NCBI GenBank assembly: GCA_031460455.1
Contig: JAVKTQ010000013.1
Span: 1-64,000, forward strand
Length of the DNA: 64,000 nt
Source of the DNA: Sporomusaceae bacterium
Lineage (GTDB): Bacteria > Bacillota > Negativicutes > Sporomusales > UBA7701
Direction of reading: 5' to 3'
This document shows positions 8,694 through 17,087 of this stretch, piece after piece. The stretch's first letter is position 1, and each line of letters begins with the position of its first letter. The translations under genes and the position numbers were made by a program. The notes beneath the pieces were generated by a model that had not been told where the DNA came from, searched no databases, and saw only the letters and a program-made list of their open reading frames with translations.

Positions 8694-9164
8694 CCTAGAT
8701 ATTTACTGGGTTTAAAACTTGCGGCAGATAACTGACATACCACCAACATCATAAAATGCCGTCCCAAAGGCAACCGCACCCCCACCGTCGAAGAAGGTCG
8801 CGTCTGCGCCCTCAACTGGCTCGATGAAGAACTCGCCCTCGTCAAGCCCAAAGTCATCGTCGCCCTCGGCAGCGTCGCCCTAAAATACCTCATGGGCCCC
8901 GACGCCCGCATCACCAAAGACCGCGGCCGCTGGTTCGACACAAAATACGGCATCCCCGCCATCGCCACCTACCACCCCGCCTACCTCCTGCGCCTCACCG
9001 GCTCCGACCAGGTAAAAGCCAAATGGGAAGTCTTCTACGACCTGAAAGCCGCCGTCGAAAAGTGCCGCGAGCTGGCGCCCGGTTACGAACTGGCGTCGCC
9101 CGAAAAGCCCGACCTGCTGGCGATGTACGAACCCAGGCGCCAAGAGCGGCGAAAGGGCCGATAA
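8694..9164 (+). repeat. Dispersed UDG-3' repeat, copy 1
   Basis: One of four plus-strand copies (others near 31037, 39767 and 51012). Each begins with about 40 bases of shared non-coding sequence (CCTAGATATT..., ...GCGGCAGATAACTGAC), then continues into the 3' part of a uracil-DNA glycosylase reading frame. Unlike copies 2 and 3, this copy does not share the bases after the stop codon. Confidence 0.8.
8736..9164 (+). pseudogene. Truncated family-4 uracil-DNA glycosylase, C-terminal part (copy 1)
   Basis: An open frame of 142 codons directly after an in-frame TGA at 8733. It encodes TNIIKCRPKGNRTP, the PKVIVALGSVALKYLMG strand and the TYHPAYLLR active-site motif of family-4 (FeS) uracil-DNA glycosylases. 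Two of the four FeS cysteines are present (KCRP and RVCALNW). The N-terminal half with the other cysteines and the water-activating motif is missing, so it cannot be a normal enzyme. No ribosome site precedes the frame. A Met at residue 53 could start a 90-residue product, but that would lack the FeS site. Confidence 0.8.
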
Positions 9165-9586
9165 GTGGTCTACCTACGCAAACTGTACCACCAGCCATCA
9201 GACAGTTTAATATCGCCAAGCATGAAAAGAAGCATAAGTTTGCCAGAACGGCAATCTTATGCTTCAGATATTATTTATTGTAAAATGGTGGATTTGGTTG
9301 GTGGAGGTGATCCGAACACCTGCAAGACCAAAACAAAACCATCTTAGTATACGGTGTGGCTTTACTCGAATACGGGCGACCGGTCACCGGCTACCTCCAT
9401 TGCTTCCTGGCATTCGGTGCCTCCGATTATTGGCAGGTAACACTATTCAACTCCAAATGCGTTTGCTTCTTAAATGCCATGTAAGCGCCGATAGTGAAAC
9501 ATGGATAAGCAACCAAAGCATGCGATCTCACAAAACACCGAAAATAAGATATAGCACCTATGCGACGCCGAGATATCTTTTCAATT
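9165..9586. other. Intergenic region with a strong hairpin
   Basis: 422 bases without a convincing gene. A two-step hairpin lies at 9229-9265: GAAGCATAAG pairs with CTTATGCTTC, and inside it TTGCC pairs with GGCAA around AGAAC. On the minus strand it is followed by UUUU, so it may terminate the EamA permease transcript, which ends 320 bases upstream. The rest shows no other feature I can support. Confidence 0.4.
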
Positions 9587-10447
9587 TTAGCCCACGGTCA
9601 GGGCCGCGAGGCCGATGACCATGGCCCCAGCACCGGCAATGCGGACTTTTGCATTACCCTCAGACAACAGTCGCGCCCCCATGACCGCGCCGATAAGAAT
9701 GCTGAACTCGCGTAGAGGGGCGACATAGCTCACCGGACTGAAAGACATGGCTGTCAAAATCAGTATGTAACCCAACGGACAGAGCAGGGCCACACCGATT
9801 ATTTCTTTCCGGTTTTTGGCCCATTGTTCCTTTATCTGCAGCCAATTCCTGATAGCGTACGGAGACAATACGACGGAACGCCAGAATTCGCTGAACCAGG
9901 CCAACAGCAAGGGGGGAACGAGGTAAATGCTGACCACCGCTTTATCCCAGACGGTATACGTGCCGACGAGGACCCCGCACGCCAGCGCGAACAGCAGCGG
10001 TTTCAAAGCGCCGCCCCTGACCCACGCCAGGGTGTTCCCGGCGATAAAGACAATGCCGCCGGCGACGAGGATCGTCCCCAGCAGGGCGACAGCGGACGGC
10101 CTCTCCCCTAACGCGATCATGGCAAACAAAGTGCATAAGAGCGGTCCCATCCCGCGGACAAGCGGATATATCAGCGACAGGTCGCCCACCCGGTAGCCGC
10201 GGTCAAGTAGCAGGTAATAGGCGACGTGAAAAGTTGAGCTGACTGCCAATAAGCCAACCTCCGCCGGGCCGATATCCGGCCGTTGAAAGATCACTACCCA
10301 GGCGGCGACCGGCAGATAAAATACCGTCGATAAAAGCCCCACTAGCCATACGAAGGCCGTCCCCCCGCAGGCTCTCTTCATCAGCAAGTTCCAGCTGGCA
10401 TTTAAAAACGCCGCCGTCAGTACGAGGCCGGCAGCCGCCCACGTCAT
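9587..10447 (-). CDS. EamA/DMT-superfamily permease
   Basis: 286 residues with ten predicted membrane segments in two five-helix halves, as in EamA (drug/metabolite transporter) proteins. The first half runs from LVLTAAFLNASWNLLMKRA, with the conserved Asn-Trp pair, to about residue 135. The second begins near LKPLLFALACGVLVGTYTVWDK and repeats the fold. It would move a small metabolite across the inner membrane; the substrate is unknown. AAAGGGGA precedes the ATG. It follows the exported nitrilase gene by 112 bp on the same strand and may share its promoter. Confidence 0.85.
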   Translation of the reverse strand: MTWAAAGLVLTAAFLNASWNLLMKRACGGTAFVWLVGLLSTVFYLPVAAWVVIFQRPDIGPAEVGLLAVSSTFHVAYYLLLDRGYRVGDLSLIYPLVRGMGPLLCTLFAMIALGERPSAVALLGTILVAGGIVFIAGNTLAWVRGGALKPLLFALACGVLVGTYTVWDKAVVSIYLVPPLLLAWFSEFWRSVVLSPYAIRNWLQIKEQWAKNRKEIIGVALLCPLGYILILTAMSFSPVSYVAPLREFSILIGAVMGARLLSEGNAKVRIAGAGAMVIGLAALTVG

Positions 10448-10559
10448 GCTATCAGTCCCCTTTCACCTGCGGCCGGGTCACGAGCGGAAAGAGCGTAGTC
10501 GCGGCAACTGCGCTCCAACACCTTCTCACAAAACAGCCGCGCGAACCGTGTCTTTTCCG

Positions 10560-12395
10560 TTATTCCCTTACCAGCGGCCCATAATAGGGCGTTCGGCGGG
10601 ACAGCACCAGCATTTCCTGATTGAACCACCACTGGCTCTGCAGCGTCTTAAAAACTACGACCAACGCCTCTTCCTCGATCCCGGAAGCAACCACCGGCTG
10701 ATCTAGTCCGTACAACGGATCGAGCGTGAACAGGCCGCTCCTTCCCAAAAACTTGACGTCCGTGCCGACGAAATTGGCAGCGATAGTATACGCCTGCGCC
10801 CCCATGGCGACCGCATCCCAGGCGATCATCGACCCTTCCGGATACTTGTTGGCGGACATATTGGGGTTGATCGTCATCAGCCCGCCGAACTGCCCGCGCC
10901 AAGCCGAGGGGATGGCGATAATGTCGGCGCGCTTTACGCTCAGGACTCCGGCGGTCTCCGGATAGGCGGCGTCGTCGCCTACCAGTATCCCCACCTTGCC
11001 CAGCTCATCCGTCGCGAACACGGGCAGCTCGCCGCCCGCCTCCGCCCATTTCCTGTCGCCGGTGCTCAGGTGCGTTTTGCGGTACTTGCCGACCATGCTG
11101 CCGTCCTTGTCGAGCAACATCGCGGCATTGTACAGTTTGCCGCGGCTTTTCTCCACAAAACCGTACACGATGGCGACCTGATTGGCAGCGGCCAGATCCG
11201 AAATATAAGCGAACGTGTCGCCATCCTCGAACTCAGCCAACGCCGCGATCCTCTCTGGCGCAAGGCCGTCGACCGGCCCCGTCAGCGCCAGCTCCGGCAG
11301 CACGACGAGATTCAGCGTCCGCTTCGCCTGGCGGGCTTTCTCCGCCGCTTCGGCTACCAGCCTGGCCACTTTCGCCTTGTTGGCTTCTTTGTCGCCGATA
11401 ACCGGCTGGTACTGGAGGGCCGCCGCCGTCACATCGTGGGAAGCCGTATTCTTGGTATAGTCCCACGGGCCGATGAACAGCATCAGCTCCTTATAGAGCG
11501 CCGGGCGCCGGTTTTTCAGCGCCAGCTTGTTGGCGTTCTCGTACTCCCGGGGGTCAATTTGCGCGTAAATAATCGTCGGCTTGTCGATATCCTGGCTCTT
11601 ATCGGCCACCAGCGGGGCCTCGGCCAGCTTTTTGCCCGCCGGCGACCAGACCGCGCTCGCGCCGATCATATGGAAGCCGTTTTCCGTGTTCGTCCTGTTG
11701 GCGCTGACGATGAACAATCCGTTCTGAACCGCCCGGGCCGGCAGCGCGGCGACGGCCTGCGCCGAGGAATTCGTCGGGAAGGCGAGGATGTCGGCGCCCC
11801 CCAGTGCCGCCAGGCGGGCGGTTTCGAAATAGGCCGAGTCCATGCAGATGTTGATGGCGATCCGGCCCAGCCGGGTGTTATACACAGGAACGCCCAGATC
11901 GCCCCAGGCAGCCCAGTGCTCTTCCGTCTCCCATTGATGGGTCTTGCGGTATTTGCCGATATAACCCTCTGGCCCAACGAGGGCGGCGGCATTGTAATAG
12001 AGCCCCGTCTGGCTGTCGACCTCGGCCTGGCCGAAAACGACGTACGCGTCGTACTTCCTGGTCAACTGGGCAAACCGCGCGGTGGTGTCGCCGGGGATAG
12101 TGTCCACGAAGGGGCTGATGCTTGCCCGGTTTTTGTAGTAATAACCCGTCGTGGACATTTCGGGAGCGACCACCAACTTAGCCCCGTTTTGTAACGCTTC
12201 CTCGACCGCCTGCAGCAGCGCGGTCACGTTTCTTTCCCGCTCGTTGAGCACCGGATTGAACTGTACGGCCGCTACTTTAAACGGCTGCAAACCATCCCCG
12301 CCTTTGGCCATAACCGTGGTGCAGCTTATGCCACTGACGAATAAAGCTGCGATAAGAACCACCGAGAACACCGCGAACATCTTTCGCCTGAACAT
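10560..12395 (-). CDS. Exported tandem-domain carbon-nitrogen hydrolase (nitrilase superfamily)
   Basis: 611 residues from the ATG at 12395. An N-terminal signal segment (MFRRKMFAVFSVVLIAALFV) is followed by two nitrilase domains, about 45-330 and 335-600. Domain 1 has the catalytic Glu (APEMSTTGY), Lys (GKYRKTHQW) and Cys (INICMDSAYFE). Domain 2 keeps Glu (LPELALTGP) and Lys (GKYRKTHLS), but the Cys position reads VGILVGDDAAYPE, so the nucleophile is absent and this half is probably inactive. It would hydrolyse an amide or nitrile outside the cytoplasm. A frame extending to 12491 has no ribosome site; AAGGGG precedes 12395. Confidence 0.85.
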   Translation of the reverse strand: MFRRKMFAVFSVVLIAALFVSGISCTTVMAKGGDGLQPFKVAAVQFNPVLNERERNVTALLQAVEEALQNGAKLVVAPEMSTTGYYYKNRASISPFVDTIPGDTTARFAQLTRKYDAYVVFGQAEVDSQTGLYYNAAALVGPEGYIGKYRKTHQWETEEHWAAWGDLGVPVYNTRLGRIAINICMDSAYFETARLAALGGADILAFPTNSSAQAVAALPARAVQNGLFIVSANRTNTENGFHMIGASAVWSPAGKKLAEAPLVADKSQDIDKPTIIYAQIDPREYENANKLALKNRRPALYKELMLFIGPWDYTKNTASHDVTAAALQYQPVIGDKEANKAKVARLVAEAAEKARQAKRTLNLVVLPELALTGPVDGLAPERIAALAEFEDGDTFAYISDLAAANQVAIVYGFVEKSRGKLYNAAMLLDKDGSMVGKYRKTHLSTGDRKWAEAGGELPVFATDELGKVGILVGDDAAYPETAGVLSVKRADIIAIPSAWRGQFGGLMTINPNMSANKYPEGSMIAWDAVAMGAQAYTIAANFVGTDVKFLGRSGLFTLDPLYGLDQPVVASGIEEEALVVVFKTLQSQWWFNQEMLVLSRRTPYYGPLVRE

Positions 12396-12459
12396 GACAT
12401 CACCCCTTCGGCTATTTTTTGGGACACCCTGGCGCCCCCGTATAAACCCGGCAGGCGGC

Positions 12460-13332
12460 TTAGCTTTTATGGTATTCGTTGTATTTATCATGCGTCAAAC
12501 CTTCTGCCATTGACACAATCGTATCCGCCAAATGCGTCAATTCATCTATTGTCGGCGTAATTTCGGTGAGAACCTGGGCCTGATGATTGGCCACTGTAGC
12601 TACTTCCTTTACCGCCAAATTAATTTGCAGCACTGCCTTTTTTATTTTATCCAGTGTTTGACTAATATTTTGGGTGGATACTGAACTACTGTTGGCTAGT
12701 TTACGCACCTCTTCGGCAACAACGGCAAATCCACGGCCGTGTTCCCCCACCCGTGCAGCCTCGATGGCCGCGTTAAGGCCAATCAAGTTGGTTTGGTCGG
12801 CTATTTTACGGATAACCCCTGTAATATCATCTGTTTCCCTGACCTGAGTTTCCGTTCCCCGGGAAATACTTCCCAGTTCCTGACCTGTGGCGGCGAGTTC
12901 CTCAGCTTCGGCAGCTATTTGTTGAATAGTGATATCCAAAGACTTAATAATCTGTTCCAGAGAATTGGCGATTGCCAAAAGCTTTTGTTTTTTTTCGACC
13001 GATTGGTAAATAGAAATACCGCCGACTAATTGACCATTCTCAAATATCGGAACTGCCATAGCTATGTACGCAACTCCAAAAGCCTGACTTCCTACTTCCT
13101 TTACTACCCGCTCTCCTGTTCTCATTGCTTCAGAGATAACCGACCCGGGGGCAATTGGATCGCCCAGATATGAATCTTTGGGAAACTTGATCGTAACGGG
13201 GGGATCGTAGAAAATATACTTTTCAGAATTGACCACTGATACCCCTATATCTTCAATTGTTAACCGTTTAAACTCAGGAGCTACTGCCAAATAATGTTGC
13301 AGTGTTTCACATATTTCGTTTTCTTCCGGCAC
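12460..13332 (-). CDS. Soluble methyl-accepting chemotaxis-like signalling protein
   Basis: 290 residues with no membrane segment. The N-terminal part (about 1-130) is a small ligand-binding domain of unknown specificity. The C-terminal part has the chemoreceptor tip, with [19 protein letters not shown] and [13 protein letters not shown] near residues 185-215. The signalling region is short, so it may act with cytoplasmic receptor arrays or a non-flagellar pathway. Translation starts at GTG behind GAGAGGTGATATA. It stands alone between the HyuA and nitrilase genes, with 62 and 64 bp on either side. Confidence 0.85.
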   Translation of the reverse strand: MPEENEICETLQHYLAVAPEFKRLTIEDIGVSVVNSEKYIFYDPPVTIKFPKDSYLGDPIAPGSVISEAMRTGERVVKEVGSQAFGVAYIAMAVPIFENGQLVGGISIYQSVEKKQKLLAIANSLEQIIKSLDITIQQIAAEAEELAATGQELGSISRGTETQVRETDDITGVIRKIADQTNLIGLNAAIEAARVGEHGRGFAVVAEEVRKLANSSSVSTQNISQTLDKIKKAVLQINLAVKEVATVANHQAQVLTEITPTIDELTHLADTIVSMAEGLTHDKYNEYHKS

Positions 13333-13394
13333 TATATCACCTCTCTTTCATAAATTCTACAATAATTGGAAAATGACAGCCCCGGCCAGCGACA

Positions 13395-15350
13395 CTACCA
13401 CGCGGAATAGCCCAGACCGACAATCTCCATGCGGCTCTCCAAAAACACCCGCTCGCCGGGCTGGCCGTCGGCGCCGACATACTTGTCGTCGCAATCGACG
13501 GCGACTTGGCACTCGCTGACCCCCATCCGCCTTGTCTCGCCGGCCACCCATTCCCTGCCGCGGGCAACAGCGTAGCTTTTCGCCTCCTCCAGCCCGCCGA
13601 ACACCTTTCTTTCCCACGGCGCGTGCATGATGACGCCGCCTTCCGGCATCGGCTTGAACAGGATCTTCACCCTCTCCACAACCTTGCCGGACGCGGCCCC
13701 CACGGCGTTGGCCACTGCGGCGTCGGACGGCACGAGCAGCTCCGCCTGGAGCTTCGCGGCGACCGCCGGGAAAAACGCGCCGACAGGCGCCCCCATAGCG
13801 ACAAGCGGCAGCTTAAGCCGGGGGCTGATGCTGAGAATGCCGTCCTTTTCGGGGTGGAGCAATTTTTCGCGGAGATACCCTTCGCCCGCATGGGCCATGA
13901 CAGCGGGCGGACAATCTTCATAAGCGAGCAGACTCTGGATGATAATCACGCTCAGCCGCTCGACCACGGCATTCATCGCCAGGGCCGCAAACTCTTCCGC
14001 CGATACGCCGAGTTCGTCGGCCATCACCTTTACGCCCAGCCGGGCCGCCGCTACGTCCCAGTCGGTGTACACCCCCTTGGCGTGGAGGATGTCGGTCGGC
14101 GTCAGCGATATCTTGGCCACCACCCGCGCGTCGACCAGCCGCTGCAGGTTAATAAGCCCCCTGTCCTGGAGGCGTTCCGACAGGTAGAGCAGCGAATGTG
14201 GTCCGGCCGCCAGCAGGCTGAGAGCGCCCTTTTCGAGCTCGCTGAGACTGCCCCGGTAATCACTTTTGATAAGCAGATAACAGTCCGTCGGCTGAAAATT
14301 GACCCTGGTCCGCTTCTTTTCCGCCTGGTTGCGGATCTCCGTCGGCAGATGGGGATATTGCCGCGCGGCGACCGCCAACGGCCAGACCTTCTGCGGTCCC
14401 AGCACGATCTCGCCCCTGCTGTTCACCTGCAGGTAGCTGTCGCCGCCGAGTCCGTACGTATAAACCTGGGCAGCTTCGACGCGGGTCAGCCACGAGCCGA
14501 CCACCGCCCCCTCGGGATTGAGCCGGGGAACGCCGCCCTGGATGATGGCGATGTCCGTCGTCGTTCCGCCCATATCCGCCACCACCGCCTCCGCCCTGCC
14601 GGCCAGCACGGTGCTGCCGATTATGCTCGCCGCCGGCCCCGACAGGATAGTGTCGATCGGCTTCTCCTTGGCCTTGGCCTCGCTCATCAGCGTGCCGTCG
14701 CCCTTTACGATCATCAGCGGCGCGTTGATTCCCACGCCGGCCATAACCGCTTTGACCGCGCCGATCAGGCCTGTTATGATCGGGATGAGCCTGGCGTTCA
14801 GCACCGCCGTCACCGTCCGCTCCCGGAAGCCCAGGGAGGTGGTGAGCTGGTGGGCGCAGACCACCGGCACGCCCAGCATTTCGGTCACGATCTCCCGCAC
14901 CTTGAGTTCGTGGTCGGGATTGCGCACGCTGAAATAGCCGGAAACGGCCAGCCCTTCCACCCGGCCTCGCAGCCTTTCCACCGCCGCCCGGACCTCCGCC
15001 GGATCCAGATCGGCCTGCGGCAGCCCCTTGACGTCGTGGCCGCCGACGACGACTTCAACCAGGGCGGTGGGCAGCTCCGCCACCTTCTCGTGCCCGATCA
15101 GCAGCAGGCCCACCGCACAGCCCCGGCCCTCGACAATGGCGTTTGTCGCCAGCGTCGTCGACAGACAGACGCCGCGGACTTCCGCCAACTTGTCGAAGGC
15201 CAGCTCCGCGATACAGTTGCCGATGCCGGTCGCCAGATTGTCGTAAGTGGTCAGCGCCTTCGCCCTGGCGACAATCCGTTGCCGTTCCGCATCGTAAATA
15301 ACACCGTCGGTGTACGTTCCGCCGGTGTCGATACCGAGTATATATGCCAC
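13395..15350 (-). CDS. HyuA-family hydantoinase/oxoprolinase-like ATPase
   Basis: 651 residues. The start MAYILGIDTGGTYTDGVIYD is the first phosphate-binding loop of the HyuA family (acetate-kinase/Hsp70-type fold); ADMGGTTTDIAIIQGG near residue 270 is the second. This family uses ATP to open hydantoin or oxoproline rings, usually with a HyuB subunit, which is not present here. It ends a corrinoid-linked operon (GltS, RACo-type activator, CobW, activation-domain protein). It might act on a methylated hydantoin or lactam substrate, or serve as another ATPase in corrinoid handling. The start is GTG with GGAGGG some 11 bases upstream. Confidence 0.8.
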   Translation of the reverse strand: MAYILGIDTGGTYTDGVIYDAERQRIVARAKALTTYDNLATGIGNCIAELAFDKLAEVRGVCLSTTLATNAIVEGRGCAVGLLLIGHEKVAELPTALVEVVVGGHDVKGLPQADLDPAEVRAAVERLRGRVEGLAVSGYFSVRNPDHELKVREIVTEMLGVPVVCAHQLTTSLGFRERTVTAVLNARLIPIITGLIGAVKAVMAGVGINAPLMIVKGDGTLMSEAKAKEKPIDTILSGPAASIIGSTVLAGRAEAVVADMGGTTTDIAIIQGGVPRLNPEGAVVGSWLTRVEAAQVYTYGLGGDSYLQVNSRGEIVLGPQKVWPLAVAARQYPHLPTEIRNQAEKKRTRVNFQPTDCYLLIKSDYRGSLSELEKGALSLLAAGPHSLLYLSERLQDRGLINLQRLVDARVVAKISLTPTDILHAKGVYTDWDVAAARLGVKVMADELGVSAEEFAALAMNAVVERLSVIIIQSLLAYEDCPPAVMAHAGEGYLREKLLHPEKDGILSISPRLKLPLVAMGAPVGAFFPAVAAKLQAELLVPSDAAVANAVGAASGKVVERVKILFKPMPEGGVIMHAPWERKVFGGLEEAKSYAVARGREWVAGETRRMGVSECQVAVDCDDKYVGADGQPGERVFLESRMEIVGLGYSAW

Positions 15351-15373
15351 TTTTTTCTTGTCCCTCCCCGGAG

Positions 15374-16081
15374 CTACATCGCCAGCCCGTCGTCCTGCCG
15401 CTCCGCCTCACCCGCCGTTTCTCCTCGCGGCGCCAGGCGGCTGGGGCAGTTTTGACGGGGGCACAGCCGGCAGTTTACAAAAGTGTGGGTAGCGGCAAAC
15501 CGCACCCCCGACACCGACTTCACCGGCCGCATCAGCAGGCTGTCGGTCAGCTCCACGCCGATCAGGCGATGTTGGCCGCCGAACAAGGCGAACAGCGGCG
15601 TCTGCTCCTGAATCGGCCACTCCTTGAGCGACCCGGGGTTCATCGACGAGGCGTTCTCAAGACGGAATTCGCCGTCGATCCTGGCGATGACCGCCGTCAG
15701 CGCCGCTTTGCGGGCCATATCCTGAAGCACGTCTGCGGTATAGTCATCGAACACATCGTTGAAGCCGCCCGCCCAATGGGCGATTTCCTGCCCGCAGGTC
15801 ACCAGGTAGGGGAAAATCCGCTGCGTGGCACCGGTATTTGCAATCCACAGCTTGCTCGTGAGTTTTATCCCCTCGGCGACGATATAATCCTCGCCCTTGA
15901 TTTCGATATAGGCCGGCCTGAACAATGCCTTCGGGCGGGCGACCGCTTCCGCCTGCCTGGCCAGCGCCAGCACCCGGTCGACGTACTCGCTGTCCCTGGT
16001 CAGCCTCAGCCGCTTGAGCAGCGCTTCGTCGTCGACAACAAAAGGAATCCTGTCGAGAATCACCGCGTCCGTAATAATCAC
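15374..16081 (-). CDS. Methionine-synthase activation-domain-like protein with C-terminal Cys motif
   Basis: 235 residues resembling the B12-dependent methionine synthase activation region, a family found beside corrinoid methyltransferases. YLVTCGQEIAHWAGGFNDVFDDY and AALTAVIARIDGEFRL fit the fold. The C-terminus has NCRLCPRQNCPSR near residue 205-217, a cysteine cluster that could bind a metal or FeS centre. The role is inferred: reduction or activation of the corrinoid protein, together with the RACo-type gene two positions upstream. Translation starts at GTG, eleven bases after the CobW stop, in a tightly spaced operon. Confidence 0.75.
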   Translation of the reverse strand: MIITDAVILDRIPFVVDDEALLKRLRLTRDSEYVDRVLALARQAEAVARPKALFRPAYIEIKGEDYIVAEGIKLTSKLWIANTGATQRIFPYLVTCGQEIAHWAGGFNDVFDDYTADVLQDMARKAALTAVIARIDGEFRLENASSMNPGSLKEWPIQEQTPLFALFGGQHRLIGVELTDSLLMRPVKSVSGVRFAATHTFVNCRLCPRQNCPSRLAPRGETAGEAERQDDGLAM

Positions 16082-16091
16082 CTCACCGTTC

Positions 16092-17036
16092 TCAGCTCAA
16101 AACCATCTTCTCGGCAAACCGCTTGTCCCAGTTTTCAAACGTTGCCTTGACGGCCTCCAGCCCCTTGTCGGAAATGATGACCAACTGCGAGACCTCCTGC
16201 CGGTCTTCGGCCGGTTTTATATCGATCCGGCCGCCCACCACGTCGACCTGGTGCCAACCCTCCTTGAGCCGGAAGAAACCCTTCATGCGGAAAGCCAAGG
16301 GAGCCAGCGCCTCCAGAAACTCGACAAACCTGCTTCGTTCGAACTCGCCCTTCGCCGACAGCGTACTCGCCACCGGCCGGTTCTGCGGAGTGTTCAGGCA
16401 CTGCTGCCCTTCGCCCGCTTCCACCCTGACAGCAGCCAGCTCCCGGCCGAGGAAATCGAGACCGACCTCGCAAAAAGCGGTCCGCACAATCTCCACGCCG
16501 GCGTTGATCCTGCGCACCTCCGCCTCCACTTCCCGCAGTTCCTCGGCGCTTATCAGGTCGGTCTTGTTGATGATCACCAGATTACTGGCAGCCACCTGCT
16601 TTTCGAGCGCCGGCAAAAGATCAACCTGGCCCAGAAAGTGCTTGCCGTCGACGATGCAGACCGTCCCGCGGAAATCGAAACTCTTGCCCCGGACCTTGCC
16701 GACAAAATTGGTCAGGATGTGGCCGATGGTAGACGGGTCGGCCATCCCGGAACTCTCGACGAGCAGATAATCAATCGGCAGCTCCGAATACGCGACCAGC
16801 GCCTCGATGAACGACCCCTTCAGGCAGCTGCAGAAGATCGACCCGTTGTTGATCTCGGTGATGTCGATGCCGTGCCGCTTGATCTGCACCCCGTCTACAC
16901 TGATCTTGCCGAATTCGTTCATGATGATGCCGAGCTTTTTATCGCCGAGATGGTCGATAAGCCTCTTGAGAAAAGTTGTTTTGCCGGCTCCTAAAAAGCC
17001 CGTAAGCAGGTATAGTTTGATCGGCTTGTCGCTCAT
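16092..17036 (-). CDS. CobW/G3E-family metallochaperone GTPase
   Basis: 314 residues. Walker A is GFLGAGKTT near residue 13, the G3E Glu motif occurs around LLVESSGMADP, and the guanine-specificity NKTD is near residue 160. The metal-binding Cys motif is FCSC rather than the usual CxCC. The C-terminal CobW domain spans about 220-310. Such GTPases deliver a metal, here perhaps cobalt for corrinoids or zinc for the methyltransferases. Its place between the corrinoid activator and the activation-domain protein supports a link to corrinoid function; the metal is not known. Confidence 0.85.
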   Translation of the reverse strand: MSDKPIKLYLLTGFLGAGKTTFLKRLIDHLGDKKLGIIMNEFGKISVDGVQIKRHGIDITEINNGSIFCSCLKGSFIEALVAYSELPIDYLLVESSGMADPSTIGHILTNFVGKVRGKSFDFRGTVCIVDGKHFLGQVDLLPALEKQVAASNLVIINKTDLISAEELREVEAEVRRINAGVEIVRTAFCEVGLDFLGRELAAVRVEAGEGQQCLNTPQNRPVASTLSAKGEFERSRFVEFLEALAPLAFRMKGFFRLKEGWHQVDVVGGRIDIKPAEDRQEVSQLVIISDKGLEAVKATFENWDKRFAEKMVLS

Positions 17037-17087
17037 CGCGCCTTCTCCCTTTCTCCTTGTCGTTCCCGCGGACCGCCTTCCCCGCCG

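Noticed and set aside
8672-8968. Minus-strand frame across the UDG repeat (MAMAGMPYFVSN...), found in all four copies
   Set aside because: It is the shadow of the conserved UDG coding strand and has no ribosome site or family features.
9286-9340. tRNA-like T-arm sequence (AGGTG-TTCGGAT-CACCT) on the minus strand
   Set aside because: The loop lacks the invariant A of TTCRA and no acceptor stem or rest of a tRNA can be drawn.
13506-15455. 649-codon plus-strand frame opposite the HyuA gene
   Set aside because: Shadow frame with no recognisable motif; opposite strand is the HyuA-family gene.
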